64,000 nt of DNA from Gyrodactylus bullatarudis (Eukaryota > Platyhelminthes > Monogenea > Gyrodactylidea > Gyrodactylidae). Location: positions 942,686 to 1,006,685 of the forward strand of contig SSNU01000075.1 in assembly GCA_012064415.1 (NCBI GenBank), in the 5' to 3' direction. Both the position numbers and the translations under genes were made by a program. The notes beneath the pieces were generated by a model. That model was not told where the DNA came from. It saw only the letters and a program-made list of their open reading frames with translations, and made no database searches. Below, one piece after another: positions 45,901 to 60,900 of the stretch; within the stretch, counting starts at the first letter, position 1, and the number at the start of each line of letters is the position of its first letter.

Positions 45901-48900
45901 CTACCAATCATAAATGAGGACCAATCGTAAGCTAGCAAATTTTCAGATGTTGGTTTATTTGTTTAAACAAACACGTATATACTTGTAAGTAAGTAGTAGA
46001 AGAAGAAATAAATAAGATATTTCTTACTATTTTGTAAGGAAGTCTTGATATCTTCATACCAGGACTCTTTACTCGCTTCACATGGCATGATAAAGTTGAT
46101 TATCTTCTTCGATCCTTCCTTATGATCAGGGCCAATATCCCATATTTGAAGGCTTGTCTCGCTAACATGACCATCAGTATCCAAGCGAATATTTTCAGTC
46201 TAACGGAAAAGGATAAAGAGGTTGACAAGGAATGAAAAATAAAGAATTAGGCCTACTTTCACTGTTTGTTCACATCTCCAAACGTTTTGACTTTCATCAT
46301 AGTTGAATATTAACAGGTGATCTGGGTTGAGAACGACACGTCTTCTCTCGTGCAAGTTTGAGATTTTATGGCTGTTTGTACTATCCACAAGCATGTCAGT
46401 CTGGTAATACGTTAGAATGTTATTCATAACATTTTTCAAAATAACTGTCTAAAGGCTTTAAGTCTAGGATGGTGAGGGTTGATTATGAAAAAACTCAAAA
46501 ATCGAAGTACAGTTGTGCAGACCCCAATTTTCCCATGAAAAATAGATTTTTCTCATCACGACACTGAAACAACTTTCGATAGAATTTGTCATTGATTTAA
46601 GTTCACTTTAAATTGAGACACGAGACTCAAAAAGTGTAAAATTTTGGCCAAAATATTATTTTTATAAAGACCTGTTCTACTTCTAAGTAGATCTATGATG
46701 ATTTATGATGAGCAAAACTTATTTTTCATTTGGGGTTATTACAAAAACAATAGGTAGGTGAGTAAAATGGTCAAAAACGATAGGTGACAGATAAAGTATA
46801 ATAGGTGATATTCGAGGTATATCCAAAAACAATAGGAATATGATCACTTTCAATATCTGGGGTAGAGAAGTATTCATATACAATGGGATATACAAATATA
46901 TATGGTCAAATACAATAGGTCAATCGAAGGTTTAATCTGTATTAATACCTATTTTGTACCTATTTTTTCAAGTTCAATTAAAAAATGGCAATCTAACTGA
47001 TATTTACGTGAATTCTTTTTTTTTTACTAAATTCCATTAAGTTTTCACTTGCAAAGAACCTCACATCCATCGATTCAGAAAAGAACGTAGAAATACTATA
47101 TTCAAGATAATGAACACTAAATCAACTCTCTCTAATGAAAAAGTTAGTAATTTTAGCTATTTTATGATTTGAAGTCCGCGAAGCATTAGATTAAGGATCA
47201 AAATCTGAGCCAAAATATTGAGCTAGAAATAGGATAAAAAATTTTAAATATCACATAAAGCATTATTGAATTCAATCCGAGGAAGTACAACTCTTAAATT
47301 TCATACATATCTAATCTTCATGTAGCTGTGTAAAACATTTTGAACTTGGAAAATAGGTATTAATACAGATTAAACCTTCGATTGACCTATTGTATTTGAC
47401 CATATATATTTGTATATCCCATTGTATATGAATACTTCTCTACCCCAGATATTGAAAGTGATCATATTCCTATTGTTTTTGGATATACCTCGAATATCAC
47501 CTATTATACTTTATCTGTCACCTATCGTTTTTGACCATTTTACTCACCTACCTATTGTTTTTGTAATTACCCCTTTTCATTTAGATAATTGGAATGTGTG
47601 AACTAGGAGCACAAATGTATACCCATAGAATAGAATAGTTGGAATAAATCCATCCTTAAGACTTACTAATCTCATAGATAACTGAGGTATTTCTTGATTA
47701 ATGTCATCTTTAGAGAGGATCATGGACTCTTGGGAGTTCTTTATTTCCTTTGGAAGATTCTCGACCTTTTGCCAAAAGTTTTCATACTCTGAAGCCTTGC
47801 GGACAGTGTTGCGAACAACCTGGAGACCCTTGGATAGTTCAGCTGTTGGCTTATTCAATCTTCCTGTATATCTGGAGATGTCCTTGAGTAGGACCTTGTA
47901 GTCAACCAAGCGTTGATATGGCTTTGACAGGACGCTGAGAAAATGTTTTATAGAAACCACATCGCCTTCATTTATGACTACGTTCAAAATTTTTTGAGTC
48001 TCATCAATACTATTCGTTAAGGAACAGAGATGAATTAGATAGCCTGAGTAGACGGCAAATTCATCCTTCTATATTGGAAATAAAACGAAAAGCATTAAGC
48101 ATCTTCCTTACTAGATGAGACCGTTGGTACAAGACTTACATTATTTGTAAAGGCATTGTGAACACTGGCCGGGTCAAGGATACATTGATTAAAGTTACCG
48201 ATCAATCTAGGCAAATAGAAACGTTTGATTACAGCCAATAACCAAGAGAGAAACAAGAACAATGTAATGAAAAATCAAACGTAGCAGCTTCTCAAAGATA
48301 GTGGAATGACCTTAACATTGAAGTATAGAAAGGATAATTATAATAAATTCGTACAAAATAGTAATTACCAATTAAAGTTTTATATTATACAACAGAAAAC
48401 AAGCAGGTCCAATAAGTGTACTGATATTCTTAGTCAATGATGTGGGATTTAAAATTTCTAATTTGACGAATAAATTTTTTGAGAAAATTATAGAAATAAT
48501 TTTTAAGCCTGTTCTTTTTGTTAAACAATGAAATGTTGAACTTAGAGTCTTTACAATGAGATAAAAACGAGCAGAATATAAGAGTTGAAACTCGAGAAGA
48601 GAAGTTCTGAGATCTACTGGTGTTGTTTTCAAGATATCCTTGATTAATACACAATAGAAAAGTAACCAGAAAAATCGTATTTTGAGAATAACATCGATTT
48701 TACAAAATTTTACATGAATTCTTCTAGTTTTGTTGGTTTTAAGTACTCGTCTTTCTGTTGAATCTAGCGCTCAGAAGACAAAGAATCAGCAATAGAGAAT
48801 CTGGTTTTACGATTTCATGCTTATCTACTGAAATGACTGTGGCACAGAAAGAAAGAATTATAACCTCTGATTTGAAATGTCTTTGGAATTACTTTTCGGA

Positions 48901-51900
48901 GAATTTGACCAGTTCATCATTAAACTTTTGTAGAGTTTTCAGAGTACAAATCTGCTCATGTGTAAAGGTGATATTATCACCGGAATCGTTGCTATTCTGC
49001 ATACTTAACACGTTTGTGATGAGTTCAGAAATCTTCTTGAGGCTACCCTGGTTCTCGCGTTCTGTTTCAATCATTTCAGTTAGTACATATCTAAAACAAT
49101 ACAAAAAATAATTTTTCATATATTTAAAAGTGGTAATGAGATTTATATTACTTTCGTTTAATATTTGACTCTTGCTGTTTATTCGTAATATTCAGGACTT
49201 CTTCTCGAAACTGTGTCCGTGTATCACGACGTCGTTTACTCTCTGTTGGACTAGAGAACGTTGTTACAGCTGAGGATAAACGAAATTGTGTTTTATCTAA
49301 AAAAAGATAGAAGCTGTTTGATATGAAAAAAGAGAAATAAATAAAATATGAAAAGTTTCAGATCAGCGCATATCAAAAATTTACTTTAGATCACACTTCA
49401 AGTTTCAATTTTTGCGGAGCTCCACAGTTGTTACCGCAATTCGAGATCAAAATCAATCGATCATTTTATCTTTTACCCTTCATGTTCCCATTGTTCCACC
49501 AGTGGAACACAACATTTTCTTTTAATTTTAACTGAAAGATACTTTTTTCACCTCTCATTAGAAAGGAAATTTAATAAGCTTCAAAATTATGCATAATTCA
49601 TAAAGATAGCTTTTCATTAGTGCCAACCAGAGTTTCTTGAGAAGTGATATTTTGAAAATTTAATCAAATATTTTAAAAATATTTAGAACGTTTTTTGAAA
49701 ACCTATTTGCTGAGGCCTTAGGAAAAACTAAAATAACTATCAAACGTTAAAAAAATAGCTGTAGATTTCAAATATGCCAATTTTAACCTCTATTATCTTC
49801 TAAATGATAAGTCGGCTTTCAAAAAGGAATTCAGATTCGGAATCAGCGTAATTGGTCAGGTTACAAATTTTCTAATTTATGTGAAAAAAAATAATTTGGG
49901 ACATGAAGGAGTAAATTTTTTTCAAAAAGAAATATTTCGTTCTAGGTGCTCAGGTAAAGTATCCCACAGGAACGTCTTATTTGGTAATGGATTAGCCCAT
50001 CTTGGTGAATGTTACTAATGGATCCCACCGAGACTGGTACGAAAGAAACTCCCAAGGCATTTAGAACTAACATATGGTAGACAAAAATACGCGTTTCATC
50101 AGTACCTGTGATTTGAACCTAGGACCTGAAATCCTTAAAAATACACCGGAATTAATCCAATTTTTCTAATTTAGCAATAAAATTTAAAACATATAGTTCA
50201 ATAGAAGATGAGTTTTTGTCATAGGTACGTTAAGAAATATTTATGTGAATCGGCATGATATAAATTTATTATGGATTTTTTTCATAAATAAACATACCAC
50301 TCTTGATTCTCCATAGATCTGGGTTGTCTACGTCCAATGTACTTATAAGATTACCTTCTTCAACTGATTTTGTCGGATAATGTAAGCTGGGTAATTCTTC
50401 TTGATTGAATGCAACATAAAACTGTTTATGCCGAATCTATAGAAATCATGGAAATGTATTTTAATGATTTTCTGAAATCTTTGTTCATTCCCTCTCAGAA
50501 TACCAGTGGATACAACAATAAATAGTATTGTGGAATAAAAACAGACTTTAAATGACACATTCACTCAACTCAGAACTTGTCAGCCAATGAAAATTTGGGA
50601 ATTATACCAACCAATTGGAACGATGCAAGCTTTAAAACTTTTATTTGAGACTGTTCATTTAGGCTGCAATTATTTAAAGAGTCTTACATCAATACTTTTC
50701 CGGAGATCTTTCAAATTTTCCATGCAACCTACATAATTTTGTTTCAGTATAATAAATTTAAACAATTCGGTTATTTTTTCTGCAAGAATATCTCCTTTAG
50801 GGTCATATAACCTAGTTTTGGAAAACTAAATAAAAGAAGAAATCAAAGAAAGTTGGCAAAGCACTTTTCTGTATTGTATATTAAACAGGAGTTTGGTATA
50901 TATAGATTCATCTTAAGGTTTTCGCCACGATTGAATCTGTGTACTTTAATTTAATAACAATAAGGAATTGTTTAACTTGCTTTATTTGGGAATTCTTGTT
51001 TTTGGCATTGTTTTAAATAAGCAGAAGATCTTTAGATAGAGCACTACTTTTATTTTAGAAAATATGATGCACTTCTAAGTAGAGAAATTGAAAAAAAAAC
51101 TTTTTTCAAAACTTCTAATTCGAACGCGCTACATTGTAATGGTTTCAATAACATTAACCCTTCAAGTACCACTGTGCCTTTGATCAACTCATTATTATAC
51201 ATATAAGCCTCAGAAAATAATTTGTTTACCACCCATTCGATAGGAAGTCTATAAATCTCCTGCAATACGCAATGAACTAAGCTCTAAAAAGTTTATTTTT
51301 TCCAAAATATCAATATTTGTTTAAAACGTTTTTTTTAAACTTATTTCCCAGGATCATACATAGATAAAAAGAAAGATATAGCTGCTAAAACTTCAAAGAT
51401 AATTGCATTAAAATAACTTTAGATTCGTAATAAGCGTATACAAAAACCATATCATAAACACACAAGTCACAAAAATAAATTTTCTGGGTCTTAACCAATG
51501 AATACTAATACATAATGATTAGTTAGGTTGCATGAAAAGTATTGGGATTTAAGCTAAGTTCATTATACAAAAGCTTATTATTTTCGGTTTTTGTTTATAA
51601 AATTTAAAATGCATGAACATATCTGATTGTTTCGATACCAAAGATATTCGATAGATTATTGCATACGAGTTTTGCTCTGGACCAGCAAATATCTCAATTC
51701 TGTTTTTTGGAAACTGAATAAAACGTTCAAATGTATTCAGATGGTATTCTGCATTCATAAATAATGGATTTCGAAGCAAGGTCAGGTCGACCCTAAGGGG
51801 AAGATCAGAAAAAGAGGTCAAAAAGTTTTTTGAAGAAGAAAACTTTGATCTCATTAGTCTAGAACTTGCTATGCCTGATTATCACCTTTTCAGGTCATTA

Positions 51901-54900
51901 TAAAAAAAGGGTGAAAATATGTGATCAAAAGAGGAGGTTAGGTATTGAACAACTATCAATCCGTAGGGATAAATACCTAATTATTTATGTTGTAGTTTAG
52001 AAGAGATATCAATACATGTTTAATAAACATTGTTTATATCATATTTTATCATAAAGAATTTCCTTGCTCATAGTTTTGTAAGCCGATTTATATTTGCAAT
52101 GAATCTTACACCTTTTACAGTTTCTCAAAAATATTTGATTGTCTATCGAATAGTGCATTCCTTTTTTCTGTACACCCTAAGATAATAGAGTTATTTTATC
52201 TCACTTATTACTAAAGACATAGGAATGATTTTTGGATCATTTGAAAGGGCAAAAAATGATGCATAGCACGCATTATTTAATTTTATTACAAACGCTTTAT
52301 GGTAAGTTGTGAAATATTGGGAATAGAAAAAATATGCTCAATTCTGATTGGACCATGGATACTGAACATGGCTACTGATTTGGGCAGAGAGGTATAAAAC
52401 TAAACCTCCATGAAATATTTAATTTATCTCGAGTCATCATGTGTGAAATTGACTGCATTAATTTTTTTGCAGAAATCTTAAAATAGGCACTAGAAAGCAA
52501 TCACCTTATGAGAATGGTTTTTTTCTAAAACGTACGTACAGATATGTTTTTTTTTGTTAAAGATTACACTTTGATAAAACCTGGACTGAAATGTTTCCGT
52601 CAATCAAATAAAGGTTAAGCTAGATAGAATTCAATCGATATCTTCAAGTTGATTGAAAATTATTGAATTATTGGTAAGGAATACAAAACCTTTAGGGGTT
52701 AATTAAAATGCCTAAAGGGGATAGTATTGGATCACATGGTGGAGAGATATTTTTAGAATCCAAGTCACAATTGAAATAAGGACGAATATTTAATGTTTTC
52801 AATGATAAATTAGCTGATCACATTTTATGCATTCTAAACATAGAAAGAAGTAAGGATTTTTCCAATTCTGTAGACTGGGGAATTTAAAATATAAAGATAC
52901 GCAAGATTTGTTAGATATAAAGGTCCTGAAGATCATCAGGGCTTCACTAACATTAATACACCTGTAACGATACATTTTATAGAATTGTCGACAATCATTT
53001 ATTTATGATGAAAACTAGAGGTAAGAAGTTTAAAAGAAGTAGAAAACAACTAAGGAAGTTTAGGTTAAATCCAGGTAAAGTGCACTGCAAAAATCCGAAT
53101 ATTAGGTCTGTTTTTTTCACGAGAGAGTGCCACAAAATACCCTGAGATAATGATTGGGTTTGAAGATCCCTTATCATGTCGAGTTAAGCAATCAAGAAGA
53201 AAAATCCCGAGTTTTTATTGACAAGGAATCCATGAATTAATTTCAGTAAACTCAGTGACTGCCATCTCAAAGGAACCAAGAAAGATCATACTGACCATCA
53301 TAATGAAAGAAGTACCATAGACTTACTGAAGAAAAATTGACAACTGGTGCTAACAATAGCAAAGTTGATATTAAGTCGAGAAAGAATTAAAATAATGCAA
53401 TTTTTAATTAAAATTGCTGACCTATTTCAGCAGCTCCAGTGAATGTCACTGATTACGTATTGATATAAAAATAAGATAGACCTGTGGTAATACATAAAAA
53501 ATAGGTGTATTCATAATAAATCTATATGCAACAATGTTAACATAGGATATACAAACAGGTAAGGGATGACAAGTATAAAAATAATTCACCAAGAAATAAA
53601 AAGTATCAAAAGTAAATCCGAATATATATATATATAAACATAAATATCTGGCCTACAAATATATATATAAGGTTTAAAATTGAAAAATCATTACATTGTT
53701 GTGTTCAATTGATAATTTGTTAATTACTCAGCCAATATATAGCTATTCTCGATGAATTTGGGAATTCATGATTTATACAAAACTTCAATTTTTCATCAAG
53801 GTATCGAAATTTCTGAAAGATTTTTTGGCAACTGATTCAAAATGTACACTTTCACTGATTTTAGAAAAAAAATTCTGAAAAGAATTCTTTTTGAAAAATT
53901 TTTTAATTTTTTTAAACTTTGAGTTGAAAGTTTTTGTTTATTTCAAGGTCTGAGAGGAATCAAACGTTATTTTTCAGGATCATCATAAGACAAAGAAAAT
54001 ATTCAATTTTTTGAGAAGACTCGTCATTTTGAAATGATCTTGGATCGCCCTAGTTTATCAATTTCCAAGCAGTAAAAATGATCGAAAAATAGGAAGTAGA
54101 CATTCGCACGTAAATGGTGTGTTTTATCAAAAAAATGAAAAAGAGTAAATATTTTCTTTGTCTTATGATGATCCTGAAAATTAACGTTTGATTCCTCTCA
54201 GACCTTGAAATAAACAAAAACTTTCAACTCAAAGTTTAAAAAAATTAAAAAATCACGCCATCTCGAATTCTAAAATGTCTCTAAAATTTTTCAAAAAGAA
54301 TTTTTTTCTGAATTTTTTTTCTAAAATCAGTGAAAGTGTACATTTTGGAGCAAAATTTGGTGTGATGATTTTTAAATAATATGTATTTCTATGGACTATA
54401 TTTCACAGAATCCAAAATAGAATGAACCGAAAAGCATTAGAGCATACCTTTCAGGGGATTTAGTTGATTTAAAGATGAGAATCTATCATTTTTAAGGAGT
54501 TTCGAGTTGTTTCTCTTCTGAAAAATTGGTAAATTATCATCTTTATGCTAAAGCTAGTTGACATGACGAGATGAGAATCTACTATTTTTACAAAAAACTC
54601 AATGTTTTTCTACGGACTCACAGAAAAAAATAATTTTTTGAATTCTAAAACGATAAAAATTTAAGGTTCATAAGTTGAAAAAGTGAAAATTTGGTGCATT
54701 TCCGAAATTCGAAAAACGGCCTAGTTTTGGTCAGATTGATGTTTTATTCGGAATTTTTTCGAATATCCACATAGGGAGTGATAATTCGTTTTGTAAGGTA
54801 TCGATATGTTTTTTTGTATTACAAATATTAAAACTATGTTACGATATGTATTGTTTAGGCTTTAATTATATGTTACAAGACTATTAAATTATTTCGTAAT

Positions 54901-57900
54901 ATATTAAAATTGTATCACGATATACAATATATCTCGACCAATGAGATTCATCAATTCTTTACAATGAATCATACCCAAAATTAGAGCCCCACTCTTCCTC
55001 GAAAAACTAGGGAAATTCAATACTTAACTTAACATTTGATGATGTACGATATATGAGCATTTATCCATCTAAAAATCTTTGCTAGAAATACTTTAATCTA
55101 AGAGAAGGAAATTTTCTGAAATCTAATATCAAAATATTGATTTGAACTCTTTACATAATATTTAATTCAAAACTAAGGGGGGGGGCATTATACCACCTAG
55201 ACCAAACTTTATTTATCAGAAGTTGTAAACATAATTCAGACCATAATTATAATTACAAAATTAACAATATAAAATACTATGTTACATCATACGATAAACA
55301 TATCACAAAATTAATACTCGTAGCATATTGAAAATTATATCGTAATAGTTTTTTTTATATATCATGATATGTTATGTTTTTTGTAAGAATAGTAAATTCT
55401 CATCTCGTCATGTAAATAAGGTTTAGAACAAGAAACAATGTGAAGAGGGGACCGATTATAAAAGAGGTTACAACATAAGAAGGGACTAACTTGGAAAGAG
55501 TCCAGTCCTACAGTTGAATCTTTTGGAATATTAATATGAAACACGTCAAAAAGTCAAGCAAAAGACTGAACAAAGTATTTGGTATAAAAGCTTGAGAAAG
55601 AAATAAAAACTTTCAATCAATGGGATTTAGATTATGTGGAAAAATAAATCAAGGAAAAAAGACACAATTTGAAATACATTATTATTATTGAACAGGTCTT
55701 ACCGTTGAAAGTTTTTGCTAAATTTATTAAATTATCATAAAGTAATTGATAATGAATGAAAACAAAAATGATTTTCCTCTTATGACAACTGCACTTGAGA
55801 AAAACAACTCACATCTCGGTGTGGGGAATAGAATTCTGCAAAAATATCATGGAATATCTCCAGATTCTTCTTCGGCTCTTCACTACCAGCAGTGGACTGT
55901 TCATCGATGGAGTCTTGTTTGATTGATGTGAAACTCAGGTCTTCATCGTCCTCTGATTTAACTAAAAATGAAAATATAAATTTAACACGAATAAACCAAT
56001 GTGTAATTTGTTTAGAAGGAAATTTTCTACAAAATGCGCTGAGCTTTCATTTTATCGACTTTTGATCTCAAAAACTTGATCGATTTTCAAGATGAACAAT
56101 AGACATAAATTTCGAATTTGACCACAGAAATTCATAATTATTGAGGCATCTAATTCCAATTATCACGAAGGAAAATGAACCTGATTGGCTGGTTTCTGCA
56201 CTCATAAAAGAACCAATAAATCTTGCTGTCCTGACAGTGTTCATTCGTATTTAGACCATTCAAGCATCTTTAACAGAAAATATTTTTCCTCCCAGTTAGT
56301 TTGGGTTTGGATCGATTGGATAAAGTGCTTGAAGCTTGATGAAATGCAAAGGTTTTTTTTATTTCCATACGATATGAGATAACAATTGTGCAAGATAACA
56401 TTTGTCTAAAGTACAAATTTCATGGTAAGAAAAGATGGGAGACAATGTAATTATAGGGAAATAAGAAAGGTTTAATATATCCTTATGTTTCCTGTATGTA
56501 TCAGACTTGTATTATATTAAGGTAAACTCTTTCTTAGCAAACAAAAACTCATTTTTTCATCAAGGAATGAAAGATTCTTGGTCCAAAAGGTACACTTTTA
56601 TTGTTGTAAGAGGAAAAAATACGAGCTAGCGCGATTTAAAATTTTTTTAAAACTGGGTAATTTCAAGGTTTGAGAGGTATCAAACGTTATTTTACTAGAT
56701 CACCGTTATTTTAAACTGATCTTGAATTGATCTAATTTATCAATTTCTGTAAAAACGATGGGCAAATAGAAAGTAGACTTTCACACTAAAATGGTCTTCT
56801 TGTCTTTTGGTGATACCGATAGAAATCAACAAAAGATCAACAACTCAAAATTTTAAATTGCGCTTAAATCAGTAATCTTTTGAATCGGTTACCAGAAAAT
56901 TTGGATACCTTGATGAGAAAATGAGGTATTTTTAAAAATCGAGGGGTTCGATTCCTTGAATAAAAATTAATGCAAGTCCTTATGGGTTTGATAGAAAAAC
57001 TACTTTTACTCCTCTAAAGCTGGTTGATGAATGAATATGATGAATATTTCACCATCTTTACAAAAGAACTAAAATCTGATTGTTTCCTGAACCCTCTGAA
57101 TTTTTCAATTTAGAACACAACAAGATTAGCTGGTGTAATAGTCTGACGAGATCCGGTGAAATATAAGCTTTATCACTAATTATTCACTTCCAATTCCTCC
57201 AGATGAATTCTTCATCACCAAAAAATATTTTTGAAGAAGTCCGGCACTACTTTCCGCAAGATAATTTTGTTTAATTCATAAGGATTTACTGAAACTGGAA
57301 GACTAGACTCTTTTAATTTATAAATTCTAGTTTGACTGCGGGGCTTCTTATGTCGGACTTACCGTCAGAAAGCTATCAATCAGATCAAATTATCACCTAA
57401 AGAAGGATACACCAGTGAGCAGAGACAAAAATCAAGAAAATTATGATCCTTCAATTTCTAATTTTTCAATTTTTTTATAAAAATTATGGCGGAAAAGTTC
57501 AGCGAAAAATTTTATTTAGGAATGGAGAATTTTGCTAACCAATCAGATTTGAATGGGTATTTTTATGTGCAAAACACCTAGAGCAATCAGGAAGGGGACA
57601 ATCCCAGCTTGCATATACCTTATATAAATCAAATTTATTCCATTTACATGCTTAATTGTATACGATAAACAATTGGATGAAAGTTCAGGATTTCTTTGTT
57701 TAGAAATTGTTCCAATTAATTCGTGTAACTAGTGGGATTATCATTTATAAGAATTGCTGGGAGAGTTGAAATTTTTTCAGTACATTTATAACAAAATTAC
57801 TCTTATATTCTTGTGTCAATTCTGATGAACCATCAAGAAATGTAAATTTTGCGAAGATTTCAGGTTGCATCATTAAAATTAGTATACGAGACCAATAAAA

Positions 57901-60900
57901 ACAAAGGGGCTTTGAAAATATTTTTCAAGGATTTAAAAAACTAGCCACGTGAACCTCAATTCTGGTATAAAATAGGGGAGAATATCAATAATGTAACACT
58001 AGAGACTTATAAAAGTAACATTGGTTGGTCACATGAAACAACAATAAAGAATGAAAACATCCAATATCAAAAAAATAGAGGAATGAAAGCAGAACTGAAC
58101 ATTTGTTCTATGCTGACCAAACTGTCTCGAAAGTTTATGAATCTATTTATTTTTAAACTTGAATTTGTAGACATTTCTTTTAAAGAATTATCAATAACTA
58201 TTCATTTATTCTTAAAGCTTTTATGAATATTTAAAACATTATATCTTGTATTCTGAGCTGATTGATACACCTCTAATTATTATAATAAAATTAGAATACA
58301 ATTTTGCATTTAAAAAACAGGGGATTTATTGACACTGAATGTACATCTCTTGAAGGTTCATCGGAAATGTTACATATATTTTAGAATGAAAATAGTAAAC
58401 AGCAACATTTATACAAGCTGAAAGAGCACCTAAAAACTCAAAATTAGTAGCAAAAATGTATGGTTCTTTTGAACACACAGATCAGGTTTAATTGTGTTGA
58501 TTAAGAATTTCTCTTTAGCCTACATATCAGTGCTATCATCACTTGGGTTCTTATAAAATATCGAAAAATTGGATCTGTTGGCAGTATGATCATCAGAAAT
58601 AGATTTTGCAAATTTTCCATTTCTAGCCTGGGTCAGAATCTGAATGGGCTCTTCAGGAGAATTTGAATGATTTGAATTTGATTTCGGCCATTTTTCCCAT
58701 GATAGTAGCTAAAATATCTTTCTCCTAATCCTTTTCAATATAGTTTAAGTCTTACGGATCAACTATTTCTTTAAAAACCTCTAAATCTTCGAGGACTACT
58801 TGAAAGTAATAATATCAAATTTTAGAGATTTTTTACTAAAAATATTAGAATAGAAAAATCTATCCTCAATGATCATTATAATGATAATTATCAGGTAAGT
58901 GTTAATATTTTCATACTGATATTTGTAATTTTTATTATTTCAATGATATGTTTAAGTAACATTGCTGATGAAGTTTCAATAAATGGACATTCAGTGTCAG
59001 TAATGCCCTTTTTTCATTATTTAACACTCTATTTACGTTTGATCACTTGAGAGACTAAACAACTTGAAGATTTTGTCCTCTACTTTCTTCTTTTTGGTTC
59101 TCTAGACTTTTTACCGAAAGAAGCACGTACAATTTCATGATCTTTCGAAAGGTGGTACTTTCAACTGCATACAAGTTAGATTTGTGTTCAAATAAATACA
59201 TTATAAAATTGTATATATTACAAAACTACTTGCAAGGGATATATTAACGATTTTAAGGTGTTAGGCTCATTTTTTACAGAGTTCAAAAGTTTCTAAAGAC
59301 AAGACTAGATCCAACCTAAACCTGAACAAGACGATCTTTAAATTCGTATCACAATTTAATAAATTTTTTTAATTTTGGGTAATGACAGCAAAAGTTTGTG
59401 TGTGTTCAACTAACTGTTATTGGGAAAAACTAATAGAAAAGTTGTGAAGCAAATGCTCTTTGAATTAAAAGATTATCTGAACCCTTTTCTGGTCATCGTA
59501 TTGAAATTGGAAGAAATCAAACACCAATTTCCAAAAGATGGGATTTTGAATTAATTTCCAAGTCAATTAGTTGGATATTTGTCAGGAATCCTGAACTAGT
59601 CAGCCTAAATATCAGTCCTATCTTTGTCTGTTTGTATATGTGTATATATGTAATCACTTTCGAGGATTTGTGATAGAATATATACATAGTTCAAGTGGTT
59701 TATTTATTCAGAGAATAAATGATGATATTCGATTTGCGCACATATATATAAAATACAATTTTCTTTTTTTTTAAAGAGAGAATTAGAAGATGATGTGAAT
59801 TCAGGGTTTGAATGACTATGGTGTTAAGGATACTTTGTTAGTAAGACAAGTATTTTTATGAAACCAAATATATAGGGCTGTTTCACTCATAGATGGAACA
59901 AATAAGTTTTTTTTGATCGAGATCAAATCTGAAAAATCATTTTTATGCATTTTTTGTCTTGTAAATGATTTAGAGTTTAATTTATTATGGATCAACTTAA
60001 ACTATTTTTATCAGGGTAATCTAAATGTTTTTTATTCTATAACCTTAATTTTCCTTCAAGTGATGAATTATAATTATTATAATAACGGAATTATTTTGGC
60101 AACGGAGTGTAGATAGCCTCCCAGAAAGGCGGCAGAAATGTACAGAAAGAAATAGTGAATATTTTGAAAGAAATTTGCCAATAAAATTCAGTGTAATTTT
60201 CACAAAATTTTGAGTATTTTCTTATTTTTGTACCACAGACAGGTCTATTCCTTGGTTAACTTATGAATGCATCGACTGAAAATCTCTATTTACATGAGAA
60301 ACTGGACATGTTTGTTTATGGTAAATCTAAAAGTTTACAGACATGAATTACAAGAGGTGTCAGCGATTAGTATGAGAAATCATCTACAAAAGCATGAAAT
60401 GTCACCGAAAGAATAACTTCTATACCGTGATTATTAAAAGTTTTGATTAACTCTTTTTTCTGGGGAAAGCTTCTATATCTGTTCCTTCCTTTTAGATATT
60501 TATTATTATTCTGGTTCGTTTACCACGCTGATTTGAATGGTGTTAATTATTACTCGCACAAAACGAACAAATTTTAAATACGTCAATTGGTTTTGAAAAG
60601 ATGAATTTGAACTGAAATAAAAATCTATTCCTAGTGAATATTCACACTCATCACTGTAATACATAGAATTTCTGGGATAAAACAAGGATTACATGAAGAT
60701 CATAAAATTATCAGACGTGAATATTGATTGTTAGAAAAGGGGGTTGAACATTTTTTTTATTTACATCGGGTGAATAGCCCACGTTTTCCTGGAATAACAC
60801 AAAACTTTTCTTGTATTATTGATTTTTCAAAAGATAAAAGTACAATTGCAATGCATCCCGTCGAATAGTTTGTAGAAACTCATTTTGGCACAATCGATCA

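Noticed and set aside
55362..55544. Possible UNC-89 exon encoding 'HINIPKDSTVGLDSFQ' with a GTTAGT donor
   Set aside because: A stop lies directly upstream in frame and no usable acceptor exists between it and the coding stretch.
56185..56382. 65-codon + strand ORF near 56.2 kb
   Set aside because: No domain, no splice or polyadenylation support; overlaps a promoter-like repeat block.
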